Source of the DNA: Parasponia andersonii | Lineage: Eukaryota; Streptophyta; Magnoliopsida; Rosales; Cannabaceae | DNA: 64,000 bases | Assembly (NCBI GenBank): GCA_002914805.1 | Contig: JXTB01000292.1 | Location: 60,593-124,592 of the forward strand | Direction of reading: 5' to 3' | Part shown: one piece after another, positions 1 to 12,443 of the stretch | How positions within the stretch are numbered: the first letter of the stretch is position 1 | How the letters are laid out: each line of letters begins with the position of its first letter | Notes under the pieces: model-generated | The model's database searches: none | Told to the model about the DNA's origin: nothing | Seen by the model: the letters and a program-made list of their open reading frames with translations, nothing else | Position numbers and translations under genes: made by a program

Positions 1-1176
1 TCACTGATCGAGGGTTGTACTGCTATAAAAAGATGCCCTTCGGACTCATCAATGCGGGAGCGACCTACCAACGTCTTGTCAATATGATGTTTGCAAAGCA
101 AATTGGCAAGACAATGGAGGTATATGTCGATGATATGCTGGTCAAGTCGGAGAAAGCTGGAGATCACATCAAGCACCTTGATAAGATGTTCAAAATCCTT
201 CGAAGATACCAGATGAAGCTAAATCCCCAGAAATGTGCATTCGGAGTGGGATCTGGAAAATTTCTGGGTTTTATGGTCAACCAGCGAGGGATCGAAGCAA
301 ATCCTCAGAAAATACAAGCATTGATTGATATGCAGTCTCCTCGTAAACCCAAAGATGTGCAAAGCCTAGCAGGAAGAGTAGCTGCTCTCAGTCAGTTTGT
401 ATCCAGATCAACCGATAAATGCCAACCTTTCTTTGAGGTGTTGAAGGGATCAAAAAGGTTCGAGTGGACGGAGAAGTGCGAGCAGGCGTTCCAAGAGTTG
501 AAAAAACACTTAGGTTCCCCTCCGCTCTTATCGAAACCAAATCCGGGAGAAGAACTATACCTATATCTCACTGTTTCTAAGTATGCAACGAGTGCCACAT
601 TAATTCGCGAGGAGTCAAAAATTCAGCGACCTGTGTATTATGTGAGTAAGAGAAGACACTGACCTTTCTTCAAGAGATGGAGTTGAGTCGATTCGAAACT
701 GTGATGGAGAAGCAGCAGCGATTGGAGCGACCTGGGAGGAAGAACGACGCTAGGGTTCTTGAGATTTCTGAAGTTTTCTGAGAGTAAAATGAAACAGAGA
801 CGGATGGTTTCTGATATTTATAACCTAAGCACCGTTAGATCGCAGCTGTAGATCAAAGGATTTGAATTTTAAATCTGAAGGCTAAGAATTACGCGGGATT
901 CGAATCTATCCGAAAAGTTAGGATTATTTAAAATTTGAAAAGATTTGGTTTTAAAAGTGACGGTTGGTGTCAATCAGGCTTCCTCGAATTTCGCTCCTAG
1001 CTACACGTGTACCGTTCTGACAGAAAAGAAGATACGCGTGATCTTGGGAGAGGAGATTTAGAATCTGACGGATCTTCGACTACTCAAATCACAAGTTTAA
1101 GTTATAACATCACAAGGTCGCACGGTAATTAGAAGCTCCATTTCGTCCTAAAGAACTAATAGAGATGAGGGGCAAT

Positions 1177-1913
1177 TGTTGTGCGGTCTAAAATCCTAAG
1201 GTCGCATAAGGATTATATGCGACCTCTTCCGTGATGGTTATATGCGACCTCCTCCGTGATGGTTATATGCGACCTCTTCCACAGGTTCTGTGTGACCTTC
1301 TCCGTGCAGTTTGCCTTGACAAACAGGAAACCTGTAAGGAGAAGGAAACACGTAAATGCCATAAAGGAAACCTACAAGAAGAGGGAGACAAGTAAACGCT
1401 ATGGAAGAAACCTACAAGGAAAGGGAAACTGAAGATTCCTATTTATGATTAACTAGTTATCCGTTTTGAATAGTTATTCAATTATTTTTGTATGTTACCC
1501 AATTGTATAGTTACCCGTTTATACAATTAGGATCCTAGAGACATAAGGAACCTAGGGGCATAAGGTTACCTTTATCTATATAAAGGGGGCTCTATGTTCC
1601 GAAGAAGAATAAGTCACAGAGAATAGGAGTCAGAGCAAATTCAAGCTTAGAGTATTCCAAACTTTGGGTAGTCTAAGTCTTTAGCATTCTTCAATAGCTT
1701 TCAGTCTTTCCGATTTCCAAACAAGATTGTAACATTGAGTGTTCATTATTATTCATAAAATAGTGAGAAAACAGTGGACGTTGGCTCATCTGTTTTGGGG
1801 CTGAACCACTATAAATCCCTCTTTCCTTATTTGCTTTGATTACTACTTCAATTCACACAAACCACATCTCTTGATTATTTATAAATTTATTGTTGATAAA
1901 ACCTCCATCAACA
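1177..1913 (+). repeat. 3' LTR of the Ty3/gypsy fossil
   Basis: This 737-bp segment begins with TGTTGTGCGG directly after a purine-rich tract and ends with CATCAACA, the usual TG..CA ends. A TATATAAAG box lies at 1577-1585, where a U3/R promoter is expected. The outer target duplication cannot be checked because the 5' LTR is outside the window. Confidence 0.7.
1213..1287 (+). repeat. 25-bp direct repeat, three copies, inside the LTR
   Basis: Units starting at 1213, 1238 and 1263 share TTATATGCGACCTC followed by TTCC or CTCC. They lie in the presumed U3 part of the LTR, upstream of its TATA box, where such repeats often act as promoter elements. Confidence 0.8.
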
Positions 1914-4240
1914 GAGCGAATCATCACTTAAAATACAAGCTTGGGACGAGGGTTTTGGGGGTGAAAACGAAAACCCAAGCTTCTAATCAAGATTCTGAAG
2001 TTTGTAGGCTCTTCCAAATTGCCCCTCCCAATCCAATACCTCGGCAAACCACAAATCACCGTGATACAACAACTATATTTTAAATTCTCAATTTAAGTTG
2101 GGCAAATTATTGATAATTTGAGTTATATTTAAGATAATTTCAAAATTTGAGATAATTTAAATAAAAAATTATTAATATTTCAATTAGACTGAATTTCTTA
2201 ATTTAAAATCCTTATTTTTCCTCTAATTCATTGCACTTTCCAAATTTTCTAATAACACCCTTTTATAAGCCAATCACCTGCATTATACGTGTTCCACCCA
2301 TACCTACCCATACCTACGTCAACGACTGACATGAGATCTCAAATTATTTGGAAATTTAAGGATTTAATAGCAAAATTTAAAAGTTAGGAACCAAATTGCC
2401 AATGACCAATAATTTTATTAGTGTGGATTTTGTCCTTGAACCAATACAGGCTACAAGCGTATAGCTTTGAATAAAGTTATAATTGAACTTTTCATCGAAT
2501 ATTTAATAGGCACTAGTGTGAATCTTACCAAACATGTTGTAAATGATATTACAATAATGAACCAAAAATAATAGATGAGTACTATATTCTTTAAAGTTGT
2601 AAGAACGGAGTATGAAATGAAAAAAAATGGAGAAATGACGAGTAAGATTATTGAGATTTTGTGACAGTTTTTCTCTTGGAGAAAGAGATACTATTTGTAT
2701 TGGTCTTATGGTCACATTATTACTAAGGTTATTGAGTACATGTCTTTTTGAATTGACGAATGTGTCTCATCTATTGTTTATACGCAATGGTCCCAAGAAT
2801 GTTATTCAAGGAGAGCCTAACGTAAAAGTTTTGTCAAAATTAAAGCACAAAAGCTTAGACATGCTCGTATTGTTACTATAATTAACATATATGTATACAC
2901 ATATATATCATACACATATAGATTGGGCTTTAGCTTATGCCTCAAACGGCTAAGAACAAATTAGTAGCTGGTGAAGATCGTAAAGGTCAGAGATTTAAAC
3001 AATTAAGAGAAAAGAGAGAAATAGAAAAAAAATTTGGAAGTGATAATGATTAAATATGAGGGCCGATACTTTTTAGATTTCACCAATTAGGCCCTAAGAA
3101 TCATGACCACTGCGTTAGGGGTCAAGTAGACAATTATCATTTTTTTTCAAATGTTTAATTAAATTTATTAATATTATTAGATTCTATCATTTTTGGAAAG
3201 AAATTAGTTAATAATCTGTCAAGAATTCATCAAGAATCCATCAAGAATTTATCAAGATTACCAATAACGTCAAAAATTTGTCAAAAATTCATCAAGAATT
3301 CATTTAAAAAAATGATATAGTGGTAGATTTAATTAATAAAGAAAAAAAAAAGTAATATTCACCTAGTTTATTTTATTATTTTAGGAAGTTAGATCAACTG
3401 AAACCCGTTAAACTTTAAAATGTCAAAACTATAACTATGCGTACATTTACAAAAAGTTAAAAAATCACACAAAAAATTGAGGAGGACACTTGCCCACCCT
3501 TTTCTTTTTGTTTTTTTTTTTTCGTCCGCCCTTGCCTATACGGAACAGGCTTGACATGGATTCATATATTATCATTAGCGCATATGGTGATTAAGAACCA
3601 ACTAGAAAATATAGCTTGAGGAATATTCTTTTTGGTCAGATTATGCTACATTGGTCGGATGTTTTGGAGTGACTCATGTCAATTGGGCTTGTTTACGTCG
3701 TTTTAAACGGTCGAATAATCTCCAATTTCTTGTATAACAAGTGTTAGGTGCTGTTGAGTAAATTGGTTCATCTTCGTCCGACCATGATATTTTTTGCGAC
3801 TGTCAAGTCTGTCTCTGTCTAGTTTCAGAGTGAGGTTGGACCATTGCATGGATTGGTGCTAAATGACACGTCGTTTGATTCAGTACTCTCCTTGCCATGT
3901 GTTGGCTTCTCATCGAGTCGAGAGAAATACTCTCAACAAATTTAATGAGTAAACATGCCCAAATCTACACTATTTGACTAAAAAAAGAAATGCTAATAAT
4001 AATCTCTTTCTCACCCCCTGTCATGCCAAATACTAAAGATGGAGAATTAAAAAAAAAAAAAAAGAAGAAAAGTGAAAAAAAAGAGTGCTACAATCATTAT
4101 TCATCAACTAATATAAGTCGCCATTATCAGTTAAACTTTGGATTGCATTTTAGAAAATCCACACACAATTTTTGATATCAAATTAATGAACATCCCTTGC
4201 CGTTTTACCAAGGAAATAAAGACGAGCAATAATTCTGAGG
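1914..4240. other. AT-rich intergenic DNA
   Basis: No gene is recognisable. The short open frames here look like chance. The stretch includes a TA/CA-rich patch near 2880-2925, an oligo-T run near 3510-3522 and a small degenerate repeat at about 3218-3305. The last few hundred bases contain the upstream region of the Ser-rich protein gene. Confidence 0.6.
3218..3305. repeat. Degenerate short tandem repeat, ATCAAGAAT-like
   Basis: TCAAGAATTCA, TCAAGAATCCA and TCAAGAATTTA follow one another, and a second cluster of TCAAAAATT / TCAAGAATT lies within 50 bases. The period is 11-12 bp with substitutions. Confidence 0.65.
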
Positions 4241-4293
4241 GTGCTGGTGAAATTGCAATTTTTAGTATTTCAGATTGGAACGAGATCTTCAGC

Positions 4294-4300
4294 GGGCCCA
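4294..4300 (+). promoter_or_regulatory. GGGCCCA site upstream of the Ser-rich protein gene
   Basis: GGGCCCA matches the TCP-binding site II type element (TGGGCC on the other strand), common in promoters of housekeeping plant genes. It lies about 240 bases before the chosen start codon. No clear TATA box was found next to it. Confidence 0.35.
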
Positions 4301-4540
4301 CATGCGAATTTATCCCATATAAGTGGGTCCTACTCGTGGAAGATCAGAGCCAAAAAAGGCCAACATCATGAGTTAGCCGTTGGACGCCCACTCCCCGAAC
4401 CCGAGGCCACTCTCTCTCCAGTCTTCGCTGCCCCCAGAGAAGATCCTATATACAACATTGCAGAACCCCAGAAAACTCCATTTGAACAATCCCAAAACTC
4501 GATTAGACCCACCCACTGGTCTGAAGCTTCGCCCATGAAA

Positions 4541-5446
4541 ATGGCCGATTTCTCGTTCCCCTCCGATACGGACGATTCAGCAGTGGAGGAACTCATTTCC
4601 CAAACACAAGACCTCTGCGTACTCGAACAGGTCTCCGCCATCAACTGCTCTGGTTTCGTCGACTCTGTTCTCCCCAACGATCTCGAGTCCCGATTCAGCA
4701 GACTCAAATCTTTTCCAGCCAGAAACCCCAAGCCCAGACCCTCGGTTCCACCACACGCCGCCTCAGCTCGCTACCAATCTGAGGTCACTTCCAAGACGGA
4801 ATTGGATAACTCGGTTCGAGGAAAAGACGAGTCCGACGAAGATGCCTCCATTTTCTCGCCTTCCAAACAGAACCCAGAAAGGAAAATGGCTCCCAACTCG
4901 AAGTCGCCATCTGGGTATCTCTCATCTCCTTTGGGCTCTTCCGAATCATCACTGAAAAAGCTGGGTATTTCTCCTACGAAACAATCCAAAGGTGGGTCAG
5001 TTTCATTTTCGTCGAATTCCTCCAATTCGTCTCCCGAAGGTGGGAAATTTTCCATTTCGAAACGGAACTTGGAGGAGAAGAAATGCCGTCGCTCGAAATT
5101 GCAAAGTGGGTCGTTCTCTTTTCCTTTGGGCTCTTCAAATTCGACGAGGGATTCTCCATCCCCGCCGAAGAGAGCAGGTTGCTTCTGGTGTTCGCCGAAA
5201 AAGGATTCTCGCAGGAGGAGCAAAGAAGATTGGAGTATAAGTTCCGATTTCGACTGGCGCAAAAACGATGAACTGTTGTCTGATTTGGGTTCTTTCTCCT
5301 TCAAGGAGCAGCGGAAGATACTGAAAATGGCAATGAAGGAACAACAGAAGATTAGCCGAGAGGCCCACAAAATTGTTAAGTTGGCTAAACAAGCTTCTGC
5401 GAAGATGAACGTTTCTGGCATTGAGGATGAGCTAAGCGATAGTTAA
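4541..5446 (+). CDS. Ser-rich plant protein of unknown function, 301 aa, intronless
   Basis: I do not recognise a named family. The frame stays open upstream, but the protein-like sequence starts at two nearby ATGs (4535 and 4541). The second gives MADFSFPSDTDD, an acidic start that looks like a real N-terminus. Residues 1-60 are acidic then leucine-containing, with VLEQVSAINCSGF near 27-39. The middle is Ser/Pro/Lys-rich and probably disordered. A ~33-residue segment occurs twice (about 104-137 and 170-202, both ending in PLGSS). A CFWC pair at 214-217 is followed by a basic patch (KKDSRRRSK, 220-228) that could be a nuclear signal. Residues 254-288 are Lys/Glu/Gln-rich and probably form a helix or coiled coil. 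The coding region is more GC-rich than its flanks, which supports a real gene. The nuclear location is inference only. Confidence 0.8.
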   Translation: MADFSFPSDTDDSAVEELISQTQDLCVLEQVSAINCSGFVDSVLPNDLESRFSRLKSFPARNPKPRPSVPPHAASARYQSEVTSKTELDNSVRGKDESDEDASIFSPSKQNPERKMAPNSKSPSGYLSSPLGSSESSLKKLGISPTKQSKGGSVSFSSNSSNSSPEGGKFSISKRNLEEKKCRRSKLQSGSFSFPLGSSNSTRDSPSPPKRAGCFWCSPKKDSRRRSKEDWSISSDFDWRKNDELLSDLGSFSFKEQRKILKMAMKEQQKISREAHKIVKLAKQASAKMNVSGIEDELSDS

Positions 5447-7929
5447 GAGTACGGAATCAGTATTGCTTTTGGTAGCTCTGCTTTTCTTTTGTATTTACGC
5501 TTAAAAACATAGATAATATATAGGCTGTTTTTACAAGGATACTTAAAAAGAATTTGATGGTTCAATTTTCTTTCCTTCCTTCTTTTTCCCTGGTTCTATA
5601 GAGATATGTGTTGTGAATGTTGATATATGTTTTCATCTGGTCATATAAATATATAAAGATTTGAAAAGCCTTCATATGGTGCTTCTTACAGTGTTTCTAA
5701 CAAACGCTGATCCTTTGAATTCTCTTTATCTAGTCCCCTTTTGTTGCTTGTGTGAATTGAAGTGCCATTGCCCTGTTCCTTTGTGCTTCTCTTTTGGGAT
5801 CAGTATATTTATAAGTCATTTGATTATTTTTGTGTGTATATATTTCGTTTAGTTAATTGCTGAGGGATTAAAAACTTTTCTGCAATTTAGTTTGTCAATT
5901 CAATTTGACTCGTATTTACTTGTGCACATAATTAAGTATGTTAAGTGGATATGTCATATACTGAGTTGATTGTGTGTGATTGTGTGGATTAATCTGGATT
6001 GGGATAGCTTCGAAAAAGAGAGATGCTTGATGAATCGTAAGTTGGTACGTGAAGAAGAATAGTTTTAAATCTGTGATTAAATCATACTTCCGTACTCATG
6101 ACTTATTTATTTGCTTGATTGATCAAATGTGGATTCTATTTGGACTTGAGGCAATTAAATTTGAATTTTCTGATCCACTCTGATCCACCAGTGTAAAATA
6201 TGCGTCATAAAACAATTGACTGATAGATGCAGAAGAAATAAAGGTCTTAGATTATGTTTATGACGTGGTCACATTGGCAAAGTCTTACTAGAATGGTTCT
6301 TTGTTTCCGAAATATTTTAAATTGTAATCAATGTCTGTTATTTGCTGAAATAATCAGTGCTTATCATCACAAGTGCATTTTGTGCTTTTTTTTTTTTCCT
6401 TTTTCTTTTTTCTTTTTATATTTTCTAATGATAAAATTCGAACACTTTTTTTTCTTGAGTGGGAGGAATTCAAACAGTTGATTAAGAAGGATGAACAACT
6501 TCGATAATGTTCGAGTAGTCCTCAGATGAAGGATCATTGGAAAAGCTTACAGGAATGAAATAAGATGTTACGCAAGTTTCGGAACTCAACTCAGAATTAA
6601 ACACTCTTATAGGAATGTCATCTACCGAGAATCTGATAATTGGAGAAAGAAAATAGAGTTCCTCAAATATATGTTGGAAAGTAGTAAAGTGGTAAGGTAT
6701 TGCGCACTAATGGAAGAACCCACGAATGAGTTCCTACATAATACGTTGAGAATTCCAGACGATGGTATAGGTGTGTATAGCCTGACGTGGGGTCAAACCA
6801 GAGGTAAAACTGCTGTTGTCTGTTTCATTTTCCTTGTGGGAATACGTTTGTGTGTAGATTCAGACTTTAAATTTAGTTTTTTTTAAATAAAATTATTTAA
6901 AGAATTTAATTTGATTGAAATTCCTATTTAAATTTAAATAATAATACGAAGATATTATTGAGTTATAAATTAGATTAAAATATCATTTTATTTTGAATTT
7001 AAATTTAGGGAAGATTTAATTAGATCGATTGTTCAATTTTCTTTTTCAGACTGCAAAGGATAAACGTTTGATAATTGTTTTAGGATTTAATCTCTCAATA
7101 TTAATTATTTATTTATTTGTCTTTTGAGAAAATATTGGTAGTAAATAAATAACAATCCTTTTATTGTCATTGGATCTTATTGCATGAATGATTTATAGTC
7201 AATGTCTTAATTGATTAATTATTTTATCTTACATGTATTTATTATCTATTATAACATCAGATGTATTTTAATTAATCATTGTCATCATCATAATTACACG
7301 TCATATATTTTTAAACCTTGCTGGTTTATAATTACATGAACATGCCTGACATAATGAGTTTCAGTTAGAATAGTTAGATAATGGGTAAAATCATAGAATC
7401 ACGAGTTTTAAAGTAAAACAAAATATTGAGTGGGAGATTATTGTCTCCGTCATTGTTTCAATGATTCTAAAGCTACATCTCGCTGCAGAATCTTGCTGAT
7501 CCGCAGAATAAGTTTATAAGTGGACTACATGCGTTGATCTCCCATAGGAAATTGTACTGTATTATATACTTGTACATCAAAATAACGATTACACACTCAA
7601 TTCGGAATGCTAATAACCTTATGTAGGAGTTCTGGTTGCTTATTTTAAGGACCAAAGAGAGAGTAGTTATTAACTTGTGATATTAAATATCTGTCTTGTT
7701 AGCTGTTCTACACTAGTTATATTGATATTTATACTGAGTATGAAAATTTGCAACTATGTGTTTCATTCACCGTTGCCCACCATTTCTTGATATGAATATG
7801 TGAAAAATATAATTTATTCTTCCACATTTTTGAAAATGTTATAGAACCATTATTACTAGGAAAGAGCTCGTTGCTTACTCCCATAATATATCTATGGACG
7901 ATGCATTAGATGCCTTGTCTGACAGAATA
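5447..7929. other. Intergenic DNA, AT-rich, no gene recognised
   Basis: The first 100-200 bases after the stop probably hold the 3' UTR of the Ser-rich protein gene. Beyond that I see only short chance frames, T-rich runs near 6390-6450 and AT-rich DNA at 6880-7300. A purine-rich stretch near 7425-7440 (GAGTGGGAGATTATTG) resembles a retroelement polypurine tract, but no LTR could be delimited next to it. Confidence 0.5.
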
Positions 7930-9190
7930 TATAAATATTCTCCTTAGTTGAAAATATTTAAGGATAAGATCTCAAATGTATTTATTCATGCTGATGAATT
8001 AAATGCCTATATGCGAATAAATTGATTCTATAGAGAATGCTTTTTTTTTTTTGAATTAATTTCTTTATTTCCCAACATAAGTACAAAATGAATTGGAACT
8101 TATAAAATCGATAACCTCAGTGATATATAATTTTGCCTGAGATTGGCAAAGTTTTTGATAAGGACTTAATGATCCAATGAGAAGACAATTGTTGTCGAAA
8201 CTTGCTTCTATTCATAGAAGGCTAAAAGGGATAGTGCATTGTATGAGAAGAAATTTCATTCTAATATACAAGTGAGAAGAAAAAATATTGCTCCCGTTGT
8301 TTTAGAGGAGAACAATGACAAAGACTTGCTACATGCGAACAAAGTATTCGTTTCCGGACATCATTTTGGGAAAGAGTACGAACTGGGTATTAGACTCTGG
8401 AGCTTCAAGACATATTTGCAGACATCTCCAATAGTTTGTGAAACCACAAGCATTAGTCGTCAAAGAGTTGGAGATGTCATGCTATATTTTGAGAAATGAA
8501 GGACTTTAGTTCTCAGAGATTGTCTGTACATACCACGCATGGCCTCAAATTTGATTTCTGTGTCATGCCAATATAATGACACATAGCACCTTTTTTGTAT
8601 GATGGAGTATCTATCACTAAAAATGATACAATCTTGGCACTGATTGATATTTGATCACATGAAACCCAACTACCTCAAGGTTCTGGACACATCTTACAAT
8701 GCCTACAGAGATACAAAGTAAGTCGAATGCAAGAATAGGTCACGAGTTTGGTACTTAAGATTGGCTCATATGGGATATGAGAAGATCTAAAAGTGCTAGT
8801 GGAATAACAATCTCTGAAGCAGTTAGAAGCCCGGCTTTCTTCAATATGCAAATTTTGTAGAAAAACACAGAAAGTTCAATTTCCGTATATAAAGATTGTG
8901 ACTTTTCTTAAAAAAAAAATTTAAAGCGTGTGCATATCGTTGTGTGAGGACTACATTATGTGGTAAGTCAATGAAGAAAGAAGTATTTTGTAACTTTTGT
9001 CGATGCATACCCTAGTTTTGGGTAATGTATACTCTCTGCATTATAGTTATGAAATTCGTGAAAAGAACAAGAAGTTCAACTACATGTTGAAAGTATACAT
9101 GACACTAGAATCAAAACTTTACGATTTGATCATAATGGCGAAGACCTCCAAAAACTACTGTACTGAACTTTTTCCTGATGAATTATGACG
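7930..9190 (+). mobile_element. Ty1/copia fossil fragment (gag-end, protease, integrase start)
   Basis: Several copia signatures occur in order on the + strand. The aspartic protease active-site region with a D-S-G-A-S type motif is at about 8380-8425. A gag-pre-integrase stretch of the LRLAHMGYEK type is near 8750-8790. An integrase-core LR-x-D-x-x-G-E type stretch is near 9110-9145. The copy is heavily degraded, with many breaks and no recognisable LTR, so it is old. The matching downstream integrase part may be the piece at 13.9 kb. Confidence 0.6.
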
Positions 9191-10925
9191 TGTTCATATT
9201 TTCATATTATTTGTATGACTTTCCAGCTTCATTTATGCTTAACAATTATTTTTTTAAGTTTTATCTTGATTTTTGCTATTTTGTTACATGAAGCAGGTTA
9301 TGGAGTAATTGTGCAAAAGAGAGTTCAAAGTGGCATTTTTCTAAACCAATTTGAGAAAGAAGATTTAAAACAGAGGCTCAAAGCTTATATTTTTTGTTGG
9401 ATCCAATAGAAGGCCCATTCGCTTTAAATTGAAATGTGCAAATGAGGAGATACACGGTGTTTTTAAAAATAATGTCAAATATACAATACCTTCATTTTCT
9501 AGAAATTTCGTACGGTACTTTTTCGAAAAATACTATATTATTTTTTTTCTCCTCTTTTCATCTTTCCCTCACTTAGATATGAGAGGTGGCGACCTCAGTC
9601 TTCTTAGCTCCCATGGCCAGTGACCTCGTCTCCTCCACTCTCGTCGCCAGTGTCGTCTAACTCCCATAGAAGACTCGCGAGAAGAGAATGATGCCGTGTG
9701 GAAATCATCACCGAAAGTAGGATTTTTGGCCCAAAACTACGCTTGTTTTTTCCATGGTATTGGATGAAGCCGCCATGATAGAATATAGACAGGTAAGTCT
9801 TCTTCTTCTTCTATTTTGCTTTTGTTTTTGTTTTTGTGGTACATGATAGTACGATCAAATAAAATTTGCAATTAATATTTTGGATCTGATTTTCTTTTTG
9901 GTTGGTGGGCATTGCTTGATTTTTTTTCATGATTATTATTGGATTGTTTAATCACTATTTTATTTTAGTAGACTTTGCTTCAAATCCTTGATCTATTATG
10001 GTATAGCCGAACAAATTTTTTTATTATTGTTACTATTTTTTTTTTGTTGCATTGGCATTGGTTTGATTATTCATGATAATTGGATATAAACTATGCATTG
10101 GTTTGATTATTCATGATAATTGGATATAAACTATCATTTTCTAGAAATTTAACCTTAGAACTTGTTCTAAATCATTTATCTAATATGCGCCTAATTCAAA
10201 AAAATCCCAAAAAGGTCTGCTATGCTATGACACTGCTTGGTGAGGAACTTTTTTAGTGACCTACCCTCACTGTTTGTCCCTAATGGCCATGGACCATGTG
10301 AAGTAAAATTAAAGAAAAGATTGAGGAAGAATGGAGGGAGAGAAGTATTTAGCTTATTGATCGTCTTGAGGGAAATGGAAGTAATTTGATAACCTTGTCA
10401 GTTAGCATGTTTACAGTGTATATAATTTATGTAAAATCCATAGTCAAGTTTACTTATTATTTTGATTATTTTTTAATTTATGGTTATTGTGTGCAGGTTA
10501 CATGAGGGGGAAAATAAAAGTAATTGGGAAGCCACAATTGCTCTTGTTCTTTGTAAAGTTGAAGAACACTGTAGATACTATGGCATTATAGGAGAAAAAT
10601 ACGTAAGTATTAACCAGTGAAGCAAATATGGAATTTGAGAAACTGAAAATAGTAACTAAAGTTGCTAATATTGGGAAATATGAGTTCATTTAATACTTTT
10701 CCATTGTCAGGTTCGTATCTATTTCTCAGTTTCGAACATGAAAAGTCTTCCTCTTTAGTTAAGGATGTAATCCAATTACTTTTTTTCTAGCCATAACTCA
10801 TTTTTTTTTGGATCTATTAGGTTATGTGATTGAATTTAGTTTGAGCAATATGTAGTTTGGCTAAGTGGTAATGAAGTGCAATTTTTATCACCCTTCGCTG
10901 CCAGATATGATTTTTCCTCTTTTTA
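9191..10925. other. Intergenic DNA, no gene recognised
   Basis: A slightly GC-richer patch lies at about 9580-9780, ending in a donor-like CAG/GTAAGT, and an acceptor-like GTGTGCAG occurs near 10490. No protein family is recognisable in the possible exons. A 40-bp tandem duplication lies at 10055-10134. Confidence 0.4.
10055..10134. repeat. Perfect 40-bp tandem duplication
   Basis: The unit at 10055-10094 (starting GCATTGGTTTGATTATTCAT) is repeated without change at 10095-10134. A young local duplication, probably by slippage, is the simplest explanation. Confidence 0.9.
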
Positions 10926-12008
10926 TAGGTATATTTGGTAACCTACTGGTAGCTAAAGTAACCAGTAATGAAATTAGTAACTAATAACTAGATTAGTTAT
11001 TGGTAACCAATAACCAGATTGTCTAATAAAAGGATTAGTTATTAAAAAAAAATGTTTACTAGTTTCTAGTTATCAATAACTAATTAGCAGTAAACGGATT
11101 GGTTACTTATAAGAGGATTTAAAAAATAAATTAAGAAAACTCCAAATTAGTCAATAATTACTAAATTAGTTACTACTAAGAGGATTTTCGGTTACCACTA
11201 ATGGTTACTAATTTCTAGCTATCAGTAGCTGGTTAGTAGTAACTAGATTGGTTATACTAAGATTATTTAAAAAATAAATTAAGAAAAGCTCCAAATCAGT
11301 CAATAGTAAATAGATTAGTTACTACTAAGAGGATTGGAAAAAAAATAGTTATTAGTTTCTAATTACTAGTAATTGATTAGCAGTAACTAGACTGATTACT
11401 ACTAAGAGGATTTAAAATATAAATTAAAAAAAACTCTAGATTAGTCAACAGTAACTAGATTAGTTACTACTAAAGGGATTTTCGATTATCACAATGGATT
11501 AAAAAAAATTAGTTACTAATTTCTAATTATCAGTAATTAATTAACAGTAACTAGATTAGTTACTATTAAGAGAATTTAAAAATAAATTTAGAAAAGCTCC
11601 AAATTAGTCAATAGTAACTAATCTAGTTACTATTAAGAGGATTTTCAGTTACCACTAAGAGGATTGGAAAAAGAAAAATGGTTACTAGTTTTTAATTACT
11701 ACTAACTGGATTAGTTACTACTAAGAAGTTTTACAAAAATAAATTTAGAAAAGCTCAAAATTAGTCAATAGTAACTAAATTAGTTACTTGTAATAGGATT
11801 TTTAGTTACCACTAAGAAGATTGAAAAAAAAAAGTTGGTTATTAGTTCTTAGTTATAAGTAATTGATTAGCAATAACCAAATTGATTACTACTAAAAGAA
11901 TTTAAAAATATAAATTTAGAAAAATTTCAAATTAATCAATAATAACTAGATTGGTTACTACTAAGAAGATTTTCGGTTACCACTAAAAGAATTGAAAAAA
12001 AAAAAAGT
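10926..12008. repeat. Degenerate AT-rich minisatellite, unit about 145-170 bp
   Basis: A block resembling TAAATTAAGAAAAGCTCCAA then GTCAATAGTAACTA recurs with its TAAATT at 11127, 11275, 11420, 11583, 11740 and 11911, giving spacings of 148, 145, 163, 157 and 171. Each unit also contains several copies of GTTACTACTAAGAGGATT and GGTTACCACTAA. The units are clearly related but diverged. There is no coding potential. Confidence 0.85.
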
Positions 12009-12443
12009 AACTCCTTGTATGCTTAAGACTATTATTTAAGTTAGTGCTTTATTTAAAAAACATGAAAGGAAAATAATTATTTAGAGAACGAAAAAAAAGA
12101 AAAACATGAAAGAAAAAAGAAGCATATGGCTCAATGAAGAAAAAATTAAAAATGAAAAAAAAAAAAAAAAAGCATACGGCTTAATGAAATAAAAATTAAA
12201 AATAGTCAGCAAAGAGCAGGGATCGAATCATGGCATAAAGAAAGAAAAGAGGCACCTCAGCCCACTAGACTGTTAAAAATACCATTCGTATGCCATACGA
12301 GAATGTATTCTTTTTCTGATACTGTATTTTTGTAATTCTTTTTTATTTTTAAAAGGAAAACTCAAAAAATCCCAAATGAAATTCCAGTTGCATGGCTGAA
12401 TTAGTTGAACTGTAGCCAACTTAATATATATATATATATATAT
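12009..12443. other. A-rich intergenic DNA ending in a TA microsatellite
   Basis: The stretch has poly-A-like runs near 12160 and a TA microsatellite at 12424-12443, which forms the left flank of the MITE. No gene is visible. Confidence 0.6.

Larger units (their letters stand above)
1..1913 (+). mobile_element. Ty3/gypsy retrotransposon fossil, Tat-like, 3' part with 3' LTR
   Basis: The element runs off the left window edge. The first ~660 bases encode reverse transcriptase and the start of RNase H: an MPFGL..AGATYQRLVN stretch, the YVDDMLVKS catalytic motif, and a downstream FLGFMV..GIEANP region. This wording is typical of the plant Tat/Retand lineage of Ty3/gypsy. After ~500 bases of non-coding DNA comes a purine-rich tract (about 1162-1176) and then an LTR. 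The copy is broken and incomplete, and no integrase is recognisable between the RT part and the LTR. Age cannot be estimated because only one LTR is in view. Confidence 0.85.

Noticed and set aside
4771-5421. A 216-aa open frame on the minus strand opposite the Ser-rich protein gene
   Set aside because: It is the shadow of the real + strand gene. Its Glu/Ser-rich composition follows from the complement, and it resembles no family.
9580-10500. Possible two-exon gene with donor near 9790 and acceptor near 10495
   Set aside because: The candidate exons give no recognisable protein, and the reading frame closes soon after the acceptor.
12215-12290. A box-B-like GGGATCGAA sequence that might mark a tRNA or SINE
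   Set aside because: There is no box A at a suitable distance and no cloverleaf. Such text is common in plant repeat DNA.
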